From: Hymenobacter negativus
GTDB taxonomy: Bacteria > Bacteroidota > Bacteroidia > Cytophagales > Hymenobacteraceae
Length of the DNA stretch: 64,000 nt
Assembly (NCBI RefSeq): GCF_017571495.1
Contig: NZ_JAGETZ010000001.1
Location: forward strand, 496,001 to 560,000
Reading direction: 5' to 3'
Within the stretch, counting starts at the first letter, position 1. Every line of letters starts with the position of its first letter. The notes under the pieces are model-generated. The model saw only the letters and a program-made list of their open reading frames with translations, was not told the origin of the DNA and did not search any database. This document shows positions 33,879 to 43,162 of this stretch, in pieces. The translations under genes and the position numbers were made by a program.

Positions 33879-36275
33879 ATGAAATCCTTAGGCGGGAAAA
33901 TCCCGTGCTTTTTTCTGCTGATACTGCTGGGCACCGGCTTATGGCCGGGCCAGACGATGGCACAATCATCGGCCATTGCCCCAGTGCGGGGCGAGGTAAC
34001 GGAGGCCGGCAAGGCCACTCCCCTACCCGGTGCCGTGCTGCGCTGGCTCTTCGATGCCCCGGACGCCGATGCGCCGGCAATTACCACAACTGCTGACGAT
34101 AAAGGACGCTTTATGCTGATAAGGCCGGCGCGCGCAGCTTCGCGGCTGGTGGTGCAGGCTTTGGGTTATGCCCCCGATACCATCGCCGTACCCGCCACTG
34201 GCGCGCCCTACCTGCGGGTGGCTTTAAAGGCGGGGCAGGAGTTGAGCGAGGTGACCGTGACGGCTCGCGGCCCCGCCTATTCGGCCATCACCCCGGCCAA
34301 CGTGCAGGTGATTTCGAGCCGCGACTTGACAAAATCAGCCTGCTGCAACCTGGCCGAGAGCTTTGAAACCAATGCCTCGGTGGAGGTTACGACATCGGAC
34401 GCCGTATCCGGGGCCAAGCAGATTCAACTGCTCGGGCTGGATGGCAGCTACTCGCTGCTGACCGTGGACAACCAGCCGGCATTGCGCGGGCTGGCGGCTC
34501 CTTACCGGCTGGGCTACCTGGCCGGGCCGTGGATTGATAACATTGAGATTATCAAGGGCACGGGCTCGGTGGTGAACGGCTACGAGGCCATTTCGGGGCA
34601 GGTGAACGTGAAGCTGAAGGAGCCCGAAAAAACCGACCAGCTATTGTTCAACATCTACGCCAACGACTTGGGCAAATTCGATGTCAACCTGAATACGTCG
34701 GCGCGCATCAGCCCGAAGTGGAGCACCGTGCTGCTGCTGCATACCGACCATTTGGGCAACCGTGTGGACCGCAACGGCGATAAGTTTCTGGATTTGCCAT
34801 TGGCCACGCAGTTCAATGCGTTCAATAAGTGGAAGTACCTCTCAGGCAATGGCTTTGTAAGTGAGGTGGGTCTGGGCGCATTGCGCGAAACCCGCCAGGG
34901 TGGCCAGCTTGATTTCCGGAACACGGGCACGGAGGCCTTCACGCAGAGCTACGGCACCACGCAGGCTACCACCCGCTACACCGGTTACGCCAAAACCTCC
35001 TACACCTGGCCCTCACGGCCTTTCCAGAGCCTGGGCCTGTTATTGAGCGGGACTAACCACGACTTCACTTCGCGGTATTCCTACGGCTATCAGTCTTACC
35101 ACACCGACCACGACCCCAACCTTCCGCCCTACTTCGTCACCAACCGCACCTCGCGCAGCTACGACGGCACCCAGCGCACCGGCCTGGCCACGCTGTTGTT
35201 TCAGAGCGCCATTGGCAATACGGCCCACGTATACCGCACGGGCCTGAGCTTTCTGTATGACGACTACGACGAGCGCCTGCGTGATGGCCGCACGTATGTA
35301 ACCGATACGCCGGCTGACATCGATACGCGCGAGCACCGCACCCGCCGCGAACTGGTGCCCGGTGCCTTCGCCGAGTATACCTATCAGAACAGCCGCAACC
35401 TGACGCTGGTAGCTGGCCTGCGCGCCGACCACCACAACCTGTATGGCTGGCAAGTGACGCCCCGCCTCAACCTCAAGTACGACGTACTCAAAAACACGGT
35501 GCTGCGCCTAGCGACTGGCAGCGGCTTCCGCGTGGCCAATCCCATTGCCGACAACGCCGCCATGCTGGCCAGCGCCCGCGAGTTCGTCATCAGCCCCAAC
35601 CTGCGGCCCGAAAAGGCCTGGAATCTCGGCGGCAGCGCCACGCAGTATTTCACGGTGCTGCACCGGCCGGCCACGTTTGTGGTCGATTATTATCACACCG
35701 AATTTCAGAACCAGGTGGTGGCCGATATGTACACCTCACCCAGTCTCATTGAAATTGGGAACCTGCAGGCCGGCGGCCGGTCGTACGCCCGCAGCCTGCA
35801 AGGCGAGCTGCAGATTGAGCCGCTGAAGGGCCTGCAGGTGAAAGGTGCCTATAAGTACCTCGACGTACGGACTACTTACGACAACATTCTGCTGCCCAAG
35901 CCGCTCACGCCTACCCACCGCGCTTTTGTTAACCTGGGCTATGCCAGCGCTTTCGATAAGTGGCGGGTCGATTTTACGGTACAATGGTTCGGCGAGCGGT
36001 CAGTGGCGCACGTTTCCGATTCACATTCGCACGGCAGCGGCCAGGAATATGTTCCCACAATAGCTCCCCGCTACGGGCTTTTTAACACCCAGATTACCCG
36101 TGCCTTCAAGCGGCTGGAAGTGTATGTGGGCGTCGAAAACCTCACCAACTACCGCCAGCCCGACCCCATTGAGGGCGCAGCAACTCCCTTTGGTCCAAAC
36201 TTCGATGCGGCCATGGTATGGGGACCGGTCTACGGCCGCCTTACCTATGCAGGCCTGCGCTACCGCATCGAGTAA
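33879..36275 (+). CDS. TonB-dependent outer-membrane receptor, probably metal-related
   Basis: 798 residues. After a signal peptide (ending near MAQS) comes a carboxypeptidase-like regulatory domain (about 35-120), then the plug with IEIIKGTGSVVNGYEAISG, and a C-terminal 22-strand barrel ending in an aromatic/charged strand (YAGLRYRIE). Two adjacent cysteines (SACCNLAESFE) sit at the start of the plug, and the HSHGSG-type His cluster occurs late in the barrel. With a Cys-rich secreted protein before it and an HMA protein after it, copper or another soft metal is a plausible substrate, but this is inference. Confidence 0.88.
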   Translation: MKSLGGKIPCFFLLILLGTGLWPGQTMAQSSAIAPVRGEVTEAGKATPLPGAVLRWLFDAPDADAPAITTTADDKGRFMLIRPARAASRLVVQALGYAPDTIAVPATGAPYLRVALKAGQELSEVTVTARGPAYSAITPANVQVISSRDLTKSACCNLAESFETNASVEVTTSDAVSGAKQIQLLGLDGSYSLLTVDNQPALRGLAAPYRLGYLAGPWIDNIEIIKGTGSVVNGYEAISGQVNVKLKEPEKTDQLLFNIYANDLGKFDVNLNTSARISPKWSTVLLLHTDHLGNRVDRNGDKFLDLPLATQFNAFNKWKYLSGNGFVSEVGLGALRETRQGGQLDFRNTGTEAFTQSYGTTQATTRYTGYAKTSYTWPSRPFQSLGLLLSGTNHDFTSRYSYGYQSYHTDHDPNLPPYFVTNRTSRSYDGTQRTGLATLLFQSAIGNTAHVYRTGLSFLYDDYDERLRDGRTYVTDTPADIDTREHRTRRELVPGAFAEYTYQNSRNLTLVAGLRADHHNLYGWQVTPRLNLKYDVLKNTVLRLATGSGFRVANPIADNAAMLASAREFVISPNLRPEKAWNLGGSATQYFTVLHRPATFVVDYYHTEFQNQVVADMYTSPSLIEIGNLQAGGRSYARSLQGELQIEPLKGLQVKGAYKYLDVRTTYDNILLPKPLTPTHRAFVNLGYASAFDKWRVDFTVQWFGERSVAHVSDSHSHGSGQEYVPTIAPRYGLFNTQITRAFKRLEVYVGVENLTNYRQPDPIEGAATPFGPNFDAAMVWGPVYGRLTYAGLRYRIE

Positions 36276-36369
36276 CCAACATCGGCTGGTAGTTGCCGGC
36301 TCATTTTCAATTTTTTCGGCAGCAATTTTGTTGAGGCTGTCGTCACTCAAGAATTTTTCAAATCCTGAT

Positions 36370-36747
36370 ATGAAATTCCTCCTTGCCCTCCCCTTTTTCG
36401 CCTGCCTGAATTTTGCTGCTCCTGTTGCCCAAGCCCAGACGGCCCCGGCCGCCGTGCAGGCGGCGACCTCCGGTGTGGCTACGGCCCAGTTCAAAACGTC
36501 GGCCGTTTGCGACATGTGCAAAGCACGAATCGAAAAGAGCCTTGCCTACGAAAAAGGCGTGCAAAGTGCCGTGCTCGATGTACCCACGAAAGTTCTCACC
36601 GTGACCTACAAGGCTGACAAGACCACACCTGCCACGCTCCGCACCGCCGTGCAAAAAACCGGTTATGACGCGGATGAGCTTACCGCTGACGCCCGCGCTT
36701 ACAACCGCCTGCCGGATTGCTGCAAGAAGACCAACCCTGTGCATTAG
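36370..36747 (+). CDS. Secreted heavy-metal-associated (HMA) domain protein
   Basis: 125 residues from the ATG at 36370. A signal peptide (ending near AQAQT) is followed by a single HMA ferredoxin-like domain. Its metal-binding loop CDMCKARIEK has the CxxC pair, and the pattern KVLTVTYKADKTTPATLRTAVQKTGYDA is the rest of the fold. A C-terminal CC pair (DCCKK) is additional. HMA domains carry Cu(I) or other soft metals. The export signal places it in the periplasm, where it may pass metal to or from the TonB system encoded upstream. Confidence 0.9.
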   Translation: MKFLLALPFFACLNFAAPVAQAQTAPAAVQAATSGVATAQFKTSAVCDMCKARIEKSLAYEKGVQSAVLDVPTKVLTVTYKADKTTPATLRTAVQKTGYDADELTADARAYNRLPDCCKKTNPVH

Positions 36748-36829
36748 GTCCATCTGACATTGGGAGAGAGCGTTGCTAATCCGTCTTCCAAACGCAGTCA
36801 GTCTTGAAAAGGGAGAAAGCCTGCACAAT

Positions 36830-36864
36830 GAAAAGCCCCGACTCTGCGCAGAACCGGGGCTTTT
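36830..36864. terminator. Bidirectional terminator
   Basis: AAAAGCCCCG (36830-36839) pairs with CGGGGCTTTT (36854-36863) around a 14-base loop. It lies between the convergent HMA gene and crtW. Confidence 0.85.
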
Positions 36865-36922
36865 TACATCTCAAAATGGTGTGCCGTCTAACCGGGCTCC
36901 ACTTCCAATAACAGATAATTAT

Positions 36923-37651
36923 TTATCCCTTCGCTCGCCACAGACGCCACCATGGTAGGTAGGGCTGGTCATGGTGTTCGTAGTGATAGCCGAAAAAATA
37001 GCAGCTCGCGAAAGCCCACAGGTGGTGCCGAAACTGGCTACGCGACCGGTGTGGATTATCGGGTGCATGCTCGCCACGGTGCGGCAGGTAGGTGCCGAAA
37101 AAGAACAGCTGAAACGTGGCCAATACGGCCGGAATCATCCAGAAGGCAATGACATTGGCCTGCGGGAAAAACAGTTTCAACGCATTATAGGTAACCGCCA
37201 TCAGCAGTACCTGCCACCAGGTTACGTAATTCCAGGCGAAGCGCAGGAACCAACGCAGAAAGCCGGGATGGCGGCCGTCGTGAAAATCGGGGTCGTCCTG
37301 GGTGCCGACGTGGCGGTGGTGGGCGTGGTGTTTGGGAAGTTGGCCAGGAAACCAGTTGTAGGCGAAAAGCCCAGCGGCCAGCGTGCCAAGACCATTATTC
37401 AGCCGCTTGTTGGGGCTCACGACGCCGTGCATGGCATCGTGCGCGGTAATAAACAGACCAGTGTAGAGGTGGGTTTGTAGCAGGGCCAGCAGATAAGGCG
37501 CGGGCGAATGCCAGTTGGGCTCGTACCAGGCCAGCAGGTAGCCCAACAAGGTGGCCCATCCTACTATCACCAAGCCGCCGATGGCCACCCCGGTCGTACC
37601 GATGGGCGCGGGCGCTACTTTACGGGCCGATGTAGGAAGCGTAGGCGTCAA
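36923..37651 (-). CDS. crtW: Beta-carotene ketolase CrtW-like
   Basis: A membrane di-iron oxygenase of the fatty acid desaturase superfamily. It has the CrtW His boxes HDAMHG, HHAHHRHVGTQDDPDF and HYEHH, and the CrtW-typical FFGTYLPHRGEH. These match carotenoid 4,4'-ketolases, which introduce keto groups on beta-ionone rings. There is no ATG near the N-terminus. The frame runs back into ispH to 37765, but a TTG at 37649-37651, 17 bases after the ispH stop, gives about 242 residues and is the likelier start. Co-transcribed with ispH. A general desaturase is the main alternative. Confidence 0.85.
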   Translation of the reverse strand: MTPTLPTSARKVAPAPIGTTGVAIGGLVIVGWATLLGYLLAWYEPNWHSPAPYLLALLQTHLYTGLFITAHDAMHGVVSPNKRLNNGLGTLAAGLFAYNWFPGQLPKHHAHHRHVGTQDDPDFHDGRHPGFLRWFLRFAWNYVTWWQVLLMAVTYNALKLFFPQANVIAFWMIPAVLATFQLFFFGTYLPHRGEHAPDNPHRSRSQFRHHLWAFASCYFFGYHYEHHDQPYLPWWRLWRAKG

Positions 37652-37668
37652 GTGAATAGCAAGTTTTC

Positions 37669-38520
37669 TTACAAACTCAACAGGCGGTCGCGCACCTGCT
37701 CCATTAGCCACATGGGTGTGCTTGTGGCCCCGCAAATGCCCACCGATTGCCCCGGCTGAAACCAACTGGAATCGATTTCAGCTACATTTGAGATGAAATG
37801 AGTCTGGGGGTTGGTTTCGCGGCACACCTGGTACAGTACCTTGCCGTTGGAGCTTTTCGTGCCTGATACAAACACAATCTGGTCGTACTGGGCAGCAAAG
37901 CGGCGCAAGTCCTTGTCGCGGTTGCTCACCTGCCGACAGATGGTGTCGTTGGCATTCACCTGATAGCCCCGCGTTTCCAACTGGTCCTTAATGTTATAGA
38001 AGCTGTTGGTACTCTTGGTGGTCTGGCTGTAGAGCGTAATGTTATCGGGCAGCTCGTGGCTGAGCAATTCATCTAAGTTCTCGAACACCACGGCATCGCC
38101 GCTGGTCTGGCCCAGCAGGCCCAGCACTTCGGCGTGGCCGTGCTTGCCGTAAATAAATATTTTCTCCTTCCGGTCGTAGGAGGTCTTGATGCGGTTCTGA
38201 AGTTTGAGTACCACCGGGCAGCTGGCATCAATCAGGGTCAAGTTATTTTCCAGCGCCATTTGGTAGGTGGCCGGCGGCTCGCCATGAGCACGGATGAGCA
38301 CCGCCTCATCGCGCAGCTCAGCCAGTCGGTCGTGGCAGATAATGCGCAGGCCCCTGGCTTCCAGGCGCTGCACCTCCTCGTCGTTGTGCACAATATCGCC
38401 CAGACAATACAGGTAGCCTTGCTCATCAAGCAGGTCTTCAGCCATTTGAATGGCGTAAATCACGCCAAAGCAAAAGCCGGAGTTGGGGTCGATTCGGACA
38501 CTGAGGTGCAAAGCAGGCAT
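37669..38520 (-). CDS. ispH: 4-hydroxy-3-methylbut-2-enyl diphosphate reductase
   Basis: Last enzyme of the MEP pathway, making IPP and DMAPP with a [4Fe-4S] cluster. 283 residues. The three cluster cysteines are seen in SGFCFGV, DASCPVV and DTICRQV. EVLGLLGQT carries the catalytic Glu region, and GTKSSNGK and GATSTPMW are the substrate-binding Ser/Asn and Ser/Thr elements. It supplies the isoprenoid building blocks for the carotenoid genes nearby and is directly followed by crtW. Confidence 0.96.
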   Translation of the reverse strand: MPALHLSVRIDPNSGFCFGVIYAIQMAEDLLDEQGYLYCLGDIVHNDEEVQRLEARGLRIICHDRLAELRDEAVLIRAHGEPPATYQMALENNLTLIDASCPVVLKLQNRIKTSYDRKEKIFIYGKHGHAEVLGLLGQTSGDAVVFENLDELLSHELPDNITLYSQTTKSTNSFYNIKDQLETRGYQVNANDTICRQVSNRDKDLRRFAAQYDQIVFVSGTKSSNGKVLYQVCRETNPQTHFISNVAEIDSSWFQPGQSVGICGATSTPMWLMEQVRDRLLSL

Positions 38521-38597
38521 ACGCCAAGGCTAACCATGAAGGCCCTGTTAAGGTTGCGCTAACTGGAGCAATTGCCTCGAAAATACGCAATTTGCAG

Positions 38598-39791
38598 CTA
38601 GTTAAGCTTCCCAAATACCTTCTGTCCCTCAAAATCCCGAATGATGGTTTCCTCAATGGGACTGGCTTTTATTACAGCATTATCGCGCCAGAAAAGCGGA
38701 TTGTAGCGCTGGCGCCGAATAAGATTCATATCCACCGTCAAACGGTCGGTATCCGGGTACCGCTCGCCAGTGGTCGGCGGGCCGTATTCATAGAAGAAAA
38801 AGTGCGAGCTCACGGAAGTTTCATCGCTAAAGCCCTGCACCAGCAGGCTGATGGTGGCTGTGGCGCGGGTGCTGGCCAAGCGCGTCAACGAATCCTGATA
38901 CGCCGCAAAATCGGATACAATGTGCGCTGTGGCTCGCTCCTGCTGCACGGAGAGGTTGCTGGGCATGTTAAACATCTGCGCGGCTGGCAATTCCTGGTCG
39001 ACACGAAACAGCGCGGCCGTGCGCGGGTCGATGTATAGACTACCACGGGTAGCTTGTTCAGTGCCAGGGCGCGGGGCAAAATCGATAACAGTTAGTTCGC
39101 GCCCCTGCTCCCGCAGGGTTTGCCGGAGCACGAAGGTGAATTTCGCCAACCCTTCCGGACTGAGCGGCAGCGAGGTTTTGGACGGCTCGTCGCCGAGCGC
39201 AATAAATACCGGCAAGCTGCGCACGATGGCGGAGAAATTGCTAAAGCTCATGCCACCCTTCGTGAGGGCGTAGCGGGCTTCGCCCAGCACCCAGCTTGGC
39301 ATGTTACGGGGCGTGAGTTTCACGTCGTAAAACGCATCGAAAAACTCGCGGTAGCGGCCGTTTTGCTGGGTTTTCTGGCGGTAGAAGGCTCGGCCGTACT
39401 GCACATCAGTCCGGTGGCGCAACAGTTTGGCGTAGCAGCGGCGCACCAGCGCTTCGGCTTCGCCGTTGGCTCGCACGGTTACTTCGGGTAGCTGCACGGC
39501 ACTGGCGCGCAGCAGCACCGGCGTGGACATGGCACCGGCCTGGGTCACGGAAATAACCTTGCGCTCGTAGCCAATGCTCAGCACCGTCAGCAGCTGGGGC
39601 AATACCGACAGCTTCAGGCTAAACTCGCCCGCTTCGTTGCTAGCTGTGCCGGTGCGGCCATCGGCCAGGGCCACGCTGGCGTAGGGCACGGGCTGCTGCT
39701 TTTCATCAACTAGCCGGCCCGAAACGGTGATTTGCGCCTGAACGGAGCCCATCATGGCCATTAGCAGCCCAAACAGAAAAAGGTATCGCAT
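38598..39791 (-). CDS. Carboxypeptidase-like regulatory domain protein, outer-membrane associated
   Basis: 397 residues from the ATG at 39789-39791, with a signal peptide ending near VQAQI. Residues about 22-105 form a CarboxypepD_reg-like beta-sandwich (GRLVDEKQQPVPYASVAL). This is followed by PEVTVRA and a long domain of beta-rich, LolA/DUF5686-like character that I cannot classify. This pairing of regulatory domain and large C-terminal domain is frequent in Bacteroidota surface proteins. No partner gene is adjacent. Confidence 0.68.
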   Translation of the reverse strand: MRYLFLFGLLMAMMGSVQAQITVSGRLVDEKQQPVPYASVALADGRTGTASNEAGEFSLKLSVLPQLLTVLSIGYERKVISVTQAGAMSTPVLLRASAVQLPEVTVRANGEAEALVRRCYAKLLRHRTDVQYGRAFYRQKTQQNGRYREFFDAFYDVKLTPRNMPSWVLGEARYALTKGGMSFSNFSAIVRSLPVFIALGDEPSKTSLPLSPEGLAKFTFVLRQTLREQGRELTVIDFAPRPGTEQATRGSLYIDPRTAALFRVDQELPAAQMFNMPSNLSVQQERATAHIVSDFAAYQDSLTRLASTRATATISLLVQGFSDETSVSSHFFFYEYGPPTTGERYPDTDRLTVDMNLIRRQRYNPLFWRDNAVIKASPIEETIIRDFEGQKVFGKLN

Positions 39792-39841
39792 GAAGCGAAT
39801 GTAGCACAAGGACACGGAGCAGAAGCCGAGGCTTCTGTTCC

Positions 39842-40441
39842 TTATTCTGCCACTTTGCTCAGGCGTTGGGCATCCGAGTCGCTGACGTGCCCGCGACCTA
39901 CCAGAAAGCTGCGCACGGTGCGAAAAGCCTCCGTATCCAGGCCCGAACCGGGGTGGCTGAGCGCGGCATTAAGCAGCATTTCTTTGTCTTCGTCCACGTG
40001 CTTGCTCAGGCCAAGGAAGGCCGGCAGGTTGCTTTCTACCGAGAAGCGGAGGAAGCGAATTTCGGGATTTTGCGGCGCCAAGCTTACTGCTTGCTCAAAG
40101 GTGCGGGCGGCGTCCTGCACGTAGGTGAGCTTGTTGAGCATCGAGGCATCACGGGCTCGAATGGCTTCTGAAGCCGCCTTGTAGCCCAGCACCAATGCGT
40201 CGCGCTCTTTGTAATCGGCTAGCAGCTTGTAAAATTTTTCGCCAGCGGCTTTATCGGCGGCGGCCAGCTCGTAATGGCGGCGCAGGATGGCGGGGTGGAA
40301 AGGAGACGACACGTAGTTGGTTGAAAAAGAAGTATCAAAAACAGTGGCAACTGCGGGCGTAGCTCCGTTGTGCGCCGGGCCAAAGCCACACACCACCGGA
40401 ATAAACACTATGCAAAAGCCCCATCGAACAAAAACATTCAT
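39842..40441 (-). CDS. Hypothetical exported helical protein
   Basis: 199 residues with an N-terminal signal or anchor (FVRWGFCIVFIPVVCGF). The remainder is helical, and the segment YVQDAARTFEQAVSLAPQNPEIRFLRFSVE is TPR-like, so it may have a single degenerate tetratricopeptide repeat. No known family is recognised. It lies 51 bases downstream of nothing co-directional except crtB (about 100 bases away), and a functional link to the carotenoid genes is not evident. Confidence 0.6.
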   Translation of the reverse strand: MNVFVRWGFCIVFIPVVCGFGPAHNGATPAVATVFDTSFSTNYVSSPFHPAILRRHYELAAADKAAGEKFYKLLADYKERDALVLGYKAASEAIRARDASMLNKLTYVQDAARTFEQAVSLAPQNPEIRFLRFSVESNLPAFLGLSKHVDEDKEMLLNAALSHPGSGLDTEAFRTVRSFLVGRGHVSDSDAQRLSKVAE

Positions 40442-40539
40442 AGCCGCAAAACTAATCCAGAGCCAAACAATTCAGTTTTTTAGTACCTGAAGACAAAGAG
40501 CCATGGGTAAGATTTATACGCACAAGCCATTTAAGTGAC

Positions 40540-41382
40540 TTAAATCCGCGACAGCCGATAGCGGAAATACGACCCTAGCAGCAGCAGCAGCTTGGTATTG
40601 TCGGGAACCCGCACCCGCTCGCCCAAGATGCGGGCAGCCGGCAGCTTTTTGATTTTATAGAAAAGCTTCAGATAGTATACGTAGGCCAGATACACCCCCA
40701 GCTTAGCCGAGCGCGGCAGCTGCTGAATCCCCGCATACGCCGCTTCAAAATCAGCCTTAATATCGGCCTCAATCTCGCCTTTGGTAGCGTCGTTAAAATG
40801 CGTATAAACCACGCCGGGAAAATACACGCGGCCCCTGTCTTCGTAGTCGGAGCGAATATCGCGCAGGAAATTAACCTTCTGAAACGCTGAGCCTAGCCGA
40901 CGCGCCGGCTCCCGCAGTCGCTCAAACAGCGCCATATCACCATCGCAAAAGATACGCAAGCACATGAGGCCCACCACCTCAGCCGAGCCGTAGATGTATT
41001 CCTCGTACAAATCGGGGTGGTAGCTCTGGTCCTCCAAATCGAGCGCCATGCTGTGCAGAAAGGCCTCAATAAATTCCCGGTCGATGCCATAACGCCGCAC
41101 CACATGCTGAAACGAGTGCAGCACTGGATTGAAGCTCAGGCCAGTATCCAGCGCTTCGTAGGTCTGCCGGCGAAAGTCGGCCAAAAGCGCCGCCTTGTCG
41201 TGGTCATGAAATGTATCCACGATTTCATCGGCCCAGCGCACAAAGCCATACACCGCGTACACCGGCAGATGCAGCCGCTCATCAAGCGTGCGAATGCCCA
41301 GCGTGAACGACGTGCTGTAGCGCCCAGTTATGAGCTTGCTGCACGCCAGGCTGGTGTCGGTGAAAAGTTTAACGTGGTCCAC
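40540..41382 (-). CDS. crtB: Phytoene synthase
   Basis: Condenses two GGPP to phytoene, the first committed carotenoid step. The GTG at 41380-41382 gives 280 residues beginning VDHVKLFTDTSLACSK; homologues begin at this point. The trans-isoprenyl synthase motifs are RWADEIVDTFHD (the first Asp-rich motif is only partly conserved as DEIVD) and FLRDIRSDYEDRGRVYFP (second motif, strongly conserved). It lies downstream of crtI with a 107-base spacer that contains an A+T-rich inverted repeat. Confidence 0.93.
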   Translation of the reverse strand: MDHVKLFTDTSLACSKLITGRYSTSFTLGIRTLDERLHLPVYAVYGFVRWADEIVDTFHDHDKAALLADFRRQTYEALDTGLSFNPVLHSFQHVVRRYGIDREFIEAFLHSMALDLEDQSYHPDLYEEYIYGSAEVVGLMCLRIFCDGDMALFERLREPARRLGSAFQKVNFLRDIRSDYEDRGRVYFPGVVYTHFNDATKGEIEADIKADFEAAYAGIQQLPRSAKLGVYLAYVYYLKLFYKIKKLPAARILGERVRVPDNTKLLLLLGSYFRYRLSRI

Positions 41383-41489
41383 AAGGAAATTTTGAGGGTT
41401 GAATGTTGGGTTTTGAATGGAGTGTACTGAATAAGCAAAGACAGGCAACGTAACGTCGTTTTACTAGCTCATCACTCAAGATTCAACAT

Positions 41490-42974
41490 TCAAAACTCCT
41501 TTAATACTTCGCCAGCTACCACTTGCCCCGAAATAAGCGACGGTGGTACACCAGGACCAGGCACGGTAAGCTGGCCCGTGAAATACAAATTTGATATTTT
41601 TTTACTTTTCAGCGTCGGCTTCAGAATAGCGGTTTGTTTCAGCGTGTTGGCCAGGCCATAGGCGTTGCCTTTGAAGCTGTGATAGTCGGCTATAAAGTCG
41701 CGGTGGGCATAGCTACGCTTGAATACGACGGCGTCGCGAATGGGATGTCCACAGTGTTTTTCAAGGCGGTCCATCAGCAGGTTGTAGTACCGTTCGCGAG
41801 TAGACTCGTCATCAGGCAGGCCGGGGGCTACCGGAATGAGCAGAAACAGGTTTTCCTGGCCCTCAGGCGCTACGGTGGGGTCGGTTTTGCTGGGTACCGA
41901 GGCATAGTAGAGCGGCTTGGTGGGCCACTGCGGCTGCTCATAAATCTCGCGGGCGTGCTGGTTCAGGTCCTCATCGAAAAACAGGTTGTGATGGCGCAGC
42001 TTGTCGAGCTTGCGGTTCACGCCGAGGTAGAATAGCAGACTTGATGGGGCCATGGTGCGCGAGTCCCAGTATTTCGCGTCGTAATGGCGGTGCTCTGGCT
42101 TCAGTACCTCCTGCTCAATGTGGTGGTAGTCGGCTCCGGCCACCACCACATCAGCCGGAAAAAAGCCAGTAGCTGTGCGTACGCCGGTACTCCGGCCGTT
42201 CTCAACCACAACTTCCGTCACTTCCTGGTTGTACTGGATTTCCACTCCCAGCTCTTTCGCGAGTTGCACCATGCCTTCCACAATCTTGTGCATGCCGCCC
42301 TTGGGGTACCAAGTGCCCAGCGCTAGGTCGGCGTAGTTCATCAGTGAATATAGCGCGGGCGTATTTTCCGAAGTAGCACCGAGAAATAAGATGGGAAATT
42401 CCACCAATTCCAGGAGGCGTGGGTCTTTAAAGAAGCGGCGCACGTGCTTGTGCATGCTTTGCAGCACATCCATGCGCACCATATCCACCAGCAACCTAAG
42501 GTCGGCAAACTCCAGCAGCGAGCGGCTGGGCGCGTACACTAACCGGTTAATTCCCACCTCGTATTTATAGGCTGCCTGTTTCAGAAACTCATCGAGGCGA
42601 GCGGCGCTGCCGGGCTCGTAGCGCTCAAATAAGGCCCGTAGCTCGCTCATCTTCGCCGGAATATCCACGGCTTCCGGCCCACGGAAAACAACCTGATACG
42701 AGGGGTCCAGCCGTAGCAGTTCGTAGTAGTCGGCGACTTTCTTGCCGAAGCGACCAAAGTATTTCTCGAATACGTCGGGCATCCAATACCAGCTCGGCCC
42801 CATGTCGAAGGTGAAGCCCTGAGCGCGAAAAACCCGGGCCCGGCCGCCAGGGCCTTCGTTTTTTTCCAGTACCGTGACGCGCCAGCCGGCTTGTGCCAGC
42901 GTACTTGCCGCCGCCAGCCCGGCAAAGCCGGCCCCAATGATAACGGCATGCTTCGGCGAATCCGAGGATGGCAT
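41490..42974 (-). CDS. crtI: Phytoene desaturase (CrtI type)
   Basis: Converts phytoene to lycopene through successive FAD-dependent desaturations. The ATG at 42972-42974 gives 494 residues, normal for CrtI. The N-terminal HAVIIGAGFAGLAAASTLA and EKNEGPGGRARVF form the FAD-binding Rossmann motif. The C-terminal YFTGQLTVPGPGVPPSLISG is the bacterial CrtI signature. The frame stays open upstream to 43055 through an Ala/Thr/Val-rich stretch beginning at a TTG, which I leave out. crtB follows; no lycopene cyclase is in the window. Confidence 0.95.
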   Translation of the reverse strand: MPSSDSPKHAVIIGAGFAGLAAASTLAQAGWRVTVLEKNEGPGGRARVFRAQGFTFDMGPSWYWMPDVFEKYFGRFGKKVADYYELLRLDPSYQVVFRGPEAVDIPAKMSELRALFERYEPGSAARLDEFLKQAAYKYEVGINRLVYAPSRSLLEFADLRLLVDMVRMDVLQSMHKHVRRFFKDPRLLELVEFPILFLGATSENTPALYSLMNYADLALGTWYPKGGMHKIVEGMVQLAKELGVEIQYNQEVTEVVVENGRSTGVRTATGFFPADVVVAGADYHHIEQEVLKPEHRHYDAKYWDSRTMAPSSLLFYLGVNRKLDKLRHHNLFFDEDLNQHAREIYEQPQWPTKPLYYASVPSKTDPTVAPEGQENLFLLIPVAPGLPDDESTRERYYNLLMDRLEKHCGHPIRDAVVFKRSYAHRDFIADYHSFKGNAYGLANTLKQTAILKPTLKSKKISNLYFTGQLTVPGPGVPPSLISGQVVAGEVLKEF

Positions 42975-43091
42975 TGTGGCGACGCTAATGGTGGCGTTGA
43001 CGGCACTGGTTACAGCGGTGACGGCGGAAGTGGCAGCGGATGCGGACAAAGGCAAAAACAGAGCTAGTGAATGAAGAACGAAGAAAGTGCG

Positions 43092-43140
43092 AAAAAAAAC
43101 CGCCGGCCCCGCGCCACCGAAGCAGCAACAAGGCCGGCGG
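43092..43140 (-). terminator. Rho-independent terminator of the ECF sigma gene
   Basis: On the minus strand a 9-bp GC stem (43132-43140 with 43100-43108, CCGCCGGCC type) is followed by a T-run (A-run at 43092-43099 on the plus strand). It lies 22 bases past the sigma gene stop. Confidence 0.75.
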
Positions 43141-43162
43141 CCACAGCATTTATGTCAGGCAA

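Noticed and set aside
42975..43055. N-terminal extension of CrtI (Ala/Thr/Val-rich)
   Set aside because: It would start at TTG, is low-complexity and precedes a good ATG placed exactly as in other CrtI proteins.
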